The notes under the pieces are model-generated. The model was not told where the DNA came from. It saw only the letters and a list, made by a program, of their open reading frames with translations, and ran no database searches. 64,000 nt of DNA, from assembly GCA_902555985.1 (NCBI GenBank), contig CACDUI010000002.1, forward strand, positions 1 through 64,000, read 5' to 3'. The stretch comes from an uncultured Candidatus Actinomarina sp. (GTDB lineage Bacteria > Actinomycetota > Acidimicrobiia > Actinomarinales > Actinomarinaceae). The position numbers and the translations under genes were made by a program. This document shows positions 62,844-64,000 of the stretch, piece after piece (within the stretch, counting starts at the first letter, position 1; every line of letters starts with the position of its first letter).

Positions 62844-64000
62844 TATCTTTCCTTGATGCCTGAAAGTTTTTTAGCAAAGTCTTTCTTTTCTTCAATGTCA
62901 ACTTTTCTTCTTATCTGAACTCTTTGTGCTTGTGGCGACCCCGCACCGTGAAGTGATTCTGTTAGATATGCAACTGCATTTCTTCCAAGTGTCATATTTT
63001 CAATAAGTCTTAATATTTTAACCCTATCTTCTGAATTTATATCCTTTTTACCTTTAAGGTATTTCTTTAAGTCTTCAGACATATTTCCTTCATTAAAATC
63101 AATACCTGAAGGCATAGATCCAACAAGCCCACCTGCTAAATCTTGTGCAAGCCTTCCAATTTCATAAGTTTCTTTTGTAACATGTTGCTTACAAACATTT
63201 GCCAATAAATCATCATTAATAAAGTTTCCAGACTTTGTTTGTGTTCCTTGAAGGGATGAAGCTATACCTGTTGCGTAAATAGTTTCATTAAGTTTATTCA
63301 TTTCTACTAATTTATCTTTTATGTGGGATGCTTCTTCTACACCATTATATTCAGCAATCGTTGCAGCAGCTCCTATCAATACATCTCCTACTCCTGATTT
63401 ACATACATAAGATCTTCTATGATACGTTGTAAATCTTTCTACAAGCATTGAGGAAAATTCAAATTCTCCATTCATAAAAATATATTTATTTGGTATGAAA
63501 ACATTATCAAAAATTACCATTGCTTCTTGTCCTGCAAAATATTTATTCCCAACATCATACTCTCCAGGTTCCATACTTCTTGTATCACAAGATTGTCTTC
63601 CATATATGTATGTAATTCCTTCTGCGTCTACAGGAATAGCACCTACAATTGCATAGTCTCTATCTTTATCTGATAATCTCAAAGTTGGCATAACAACCAT
63701 CCAGTGAGAGTTAATGCACCCAGTCTGATGTGCTTTAGCACCCTTTACATACACACCTTCTTCAGTTCTTTTAACAATTCTTAAATAAACATCTTCATCT
63801 TCTTGTTCGTGAGGTAATTTTGACCTGTCTCCTTTGACATCTGTCATTGCTCCGCCTATTACAAGATTGTCTTTATGCATCTCTGTAAGAAAATTTATAA
63901 AATTCTTGTGGTAGCCAGTATTATGTTTTTCATCTACTTCATAAGTTATAGAATGTAGAGCATTGAATGCATCCATACCTACACATCTTTGAAAACAGGT
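62843..64000 (-). CDS. abfD: 4-hydroxybutyryl-CoA dehydratase / vinylacetyl-CoA isomerase, N-terminus cut by window end
   Basis: The frame stays open to base 64000, giving 385 residues of a protein normally close to 500. The first residues read TCFQRCVGMDAF, with the C-x3-C pair that binds the [4Fe-4S] cluster in AbfD. Next come MTDVKGDRSK, GAKAHQTGCINSHW, a His and a Cys in YHRRSYVCKSGVG (candidate remaining cluster ligands), and SLHGAGSPQAQRV near the end. The cluster Cys pair separates it from flavin 4-hydroxyphenylacetate 3-monooxygenases, which share the fold. The enzyme turns 4-hydroxybutyryl-CoA into crotonyl-CoA using FAD and a [4Fe-4S] cluster. Confidence 0.88.
   Translation of the reverse strand, partial: TCFQRCVGMDAFNALHSITYEVDEKHNTGYHKNFINFLTEMHKDNLVIGGAMTDVKGDRSKLPHEQEDEDVYLRIVKRTEEGVYVKGAKAHQTGCINSHWMVVMPTLRLSDKDRDYAIVGAIPVDAEGITYIYGRQSCDTRSMEPGEYDVGNKYFAGQEAMVIFDNVFIPNKYIFMNGEFEFSSMLVERFTTYHRRSYVCKSGVGDVLIGAAATIAEYNGVEEASHIKDKLVEMNKLNETIYATGIASSLQGTQTKSGNFINDDLLANVCKQHVTKETYEIGRLAQDLAGGLVGSMPSGIDFNEGNMSEDLKKYLKGKKDINSEDRVKILRLIENMTLGRNAVAYLTESLHGAGSPQAQRVQIRRKVDIEEKKDFAKKLSGIKER

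Noticed and set aside
62843-64000. 4-hydroxyphenylacetate 3-monooxygenase (HpaB) as the last gene
   Set aside because: The C-x3-C cluster pair at the right edge and the AHQTG-INSHW block belong to 4-hydroxybutyryl-CoA dehydratase, not HpaB.

Overview
The window is 64 kb of AT-rich, densely packed bacterial chromosome. I see no mobile element, prophage, CRISPR array or rRNA. Several signs point to an actinobacterium, most likely a small-genome, low-GC marine one (Acidimicrobiia/Actinomarinales-like; this is inference). They are: a pstB-phoU-regX3-senX3-type order, a KorAB oxidoreductase with fused gamma-alpha subunit, nickel superoxide dismutase with its own peptidase, a MurA with Asp instead of the catalytic Cys (as in mycobacteria), a CofC/FbiD-like coenzyme F420 gene, and a fumarylacetoacetase-family gene next to gltX followed by Glu/Gln tRNAs (the order I recall from Mycobacterium). 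Streamlining is marked: no gene-free stretch reaches 300 bases, many genes overlap by 1-20 bases, and six convergent pairs share a 4-base stop-codon overlap.

Layout. 1-2.1 kb: end of the phosphate-uptake operon and its two-component system. 2.1-6.1 kb: sodN (+) diverging from a probable minus-strand operon sodX / Cys-rich protein / korA / korB. 6.1-13.6 kb: metG, then ammonium uptake and assimilation (amtB, gltB). 13.6-18.2 kb: deoC with an aldehyde dehydrogenase and a second, catalytically dead ALDH half (split ALDH16-like), a thioesterase and an EamA exporter. 18.3-26.3 kb: 6-phosphogluconolactonase, murA, a NifU C-terminal protein, cysteine desulfurase, mnmA, ligA. 26.4-35.6 kb: lysine/DAP genes (dapD, dapE), gatCAB, pgpA, ilvE, FAH-family enzyme, gltX and tRNA-Glu(UUC), tRNA-Gln(CUG), tRNA-Glu(CUC). 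This block joins amino-acid synthesis to the indirect Gln-tRNA route. 35.6-45 kb: cofC-like gene, pyk, an Nfu-N-like small protein, a TIGR01777 epimerase, two UMF1-type MFS transporters, aspartate aminotransferase, folD, ychF. 45.1-49 kb: RCK-Usp regulator with CPA2 antiporter, DUF368 lipid-carrier transporter, tatA (45 codons), a lipoprotein cytochrome c. 49-56.4 kb: maltodextrin use (malQ diverging from a GH13 glucosidase, then malE, malF, malG; no ATPase in view). 56.5-60.6 kb: acyl-CoA ligase, hydroxyacyl-CoA dehydrogenase-type SDR and acyl-CoA dehydrogenase. 60.6-64 kb: thiamine pyrophosphokinase, NfuA-like Fe-S carrier, a quinone oxidoreductase-like MDR protein and a 4-hydroxybutyryl-CoA dehydratase cut by the window end.

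A repeated signal runs through the window: many first genes have a TAnnnT hexamer whose last base lies about 6 bases before the start codon, with no Shine-Dalgarno sequence. This is the geometry of leaderless transcripts. The same spacing places the predicted transcription start exactly on base 1 of a tRNA-Glu. Other genes (sodN, amtB, malE, fadD, one MFS gene) carry clear Shine-Dalgarno sequences, so both modes seem to be in use. Functions are assigned by recognising motifs and families by eye; no database search was run.
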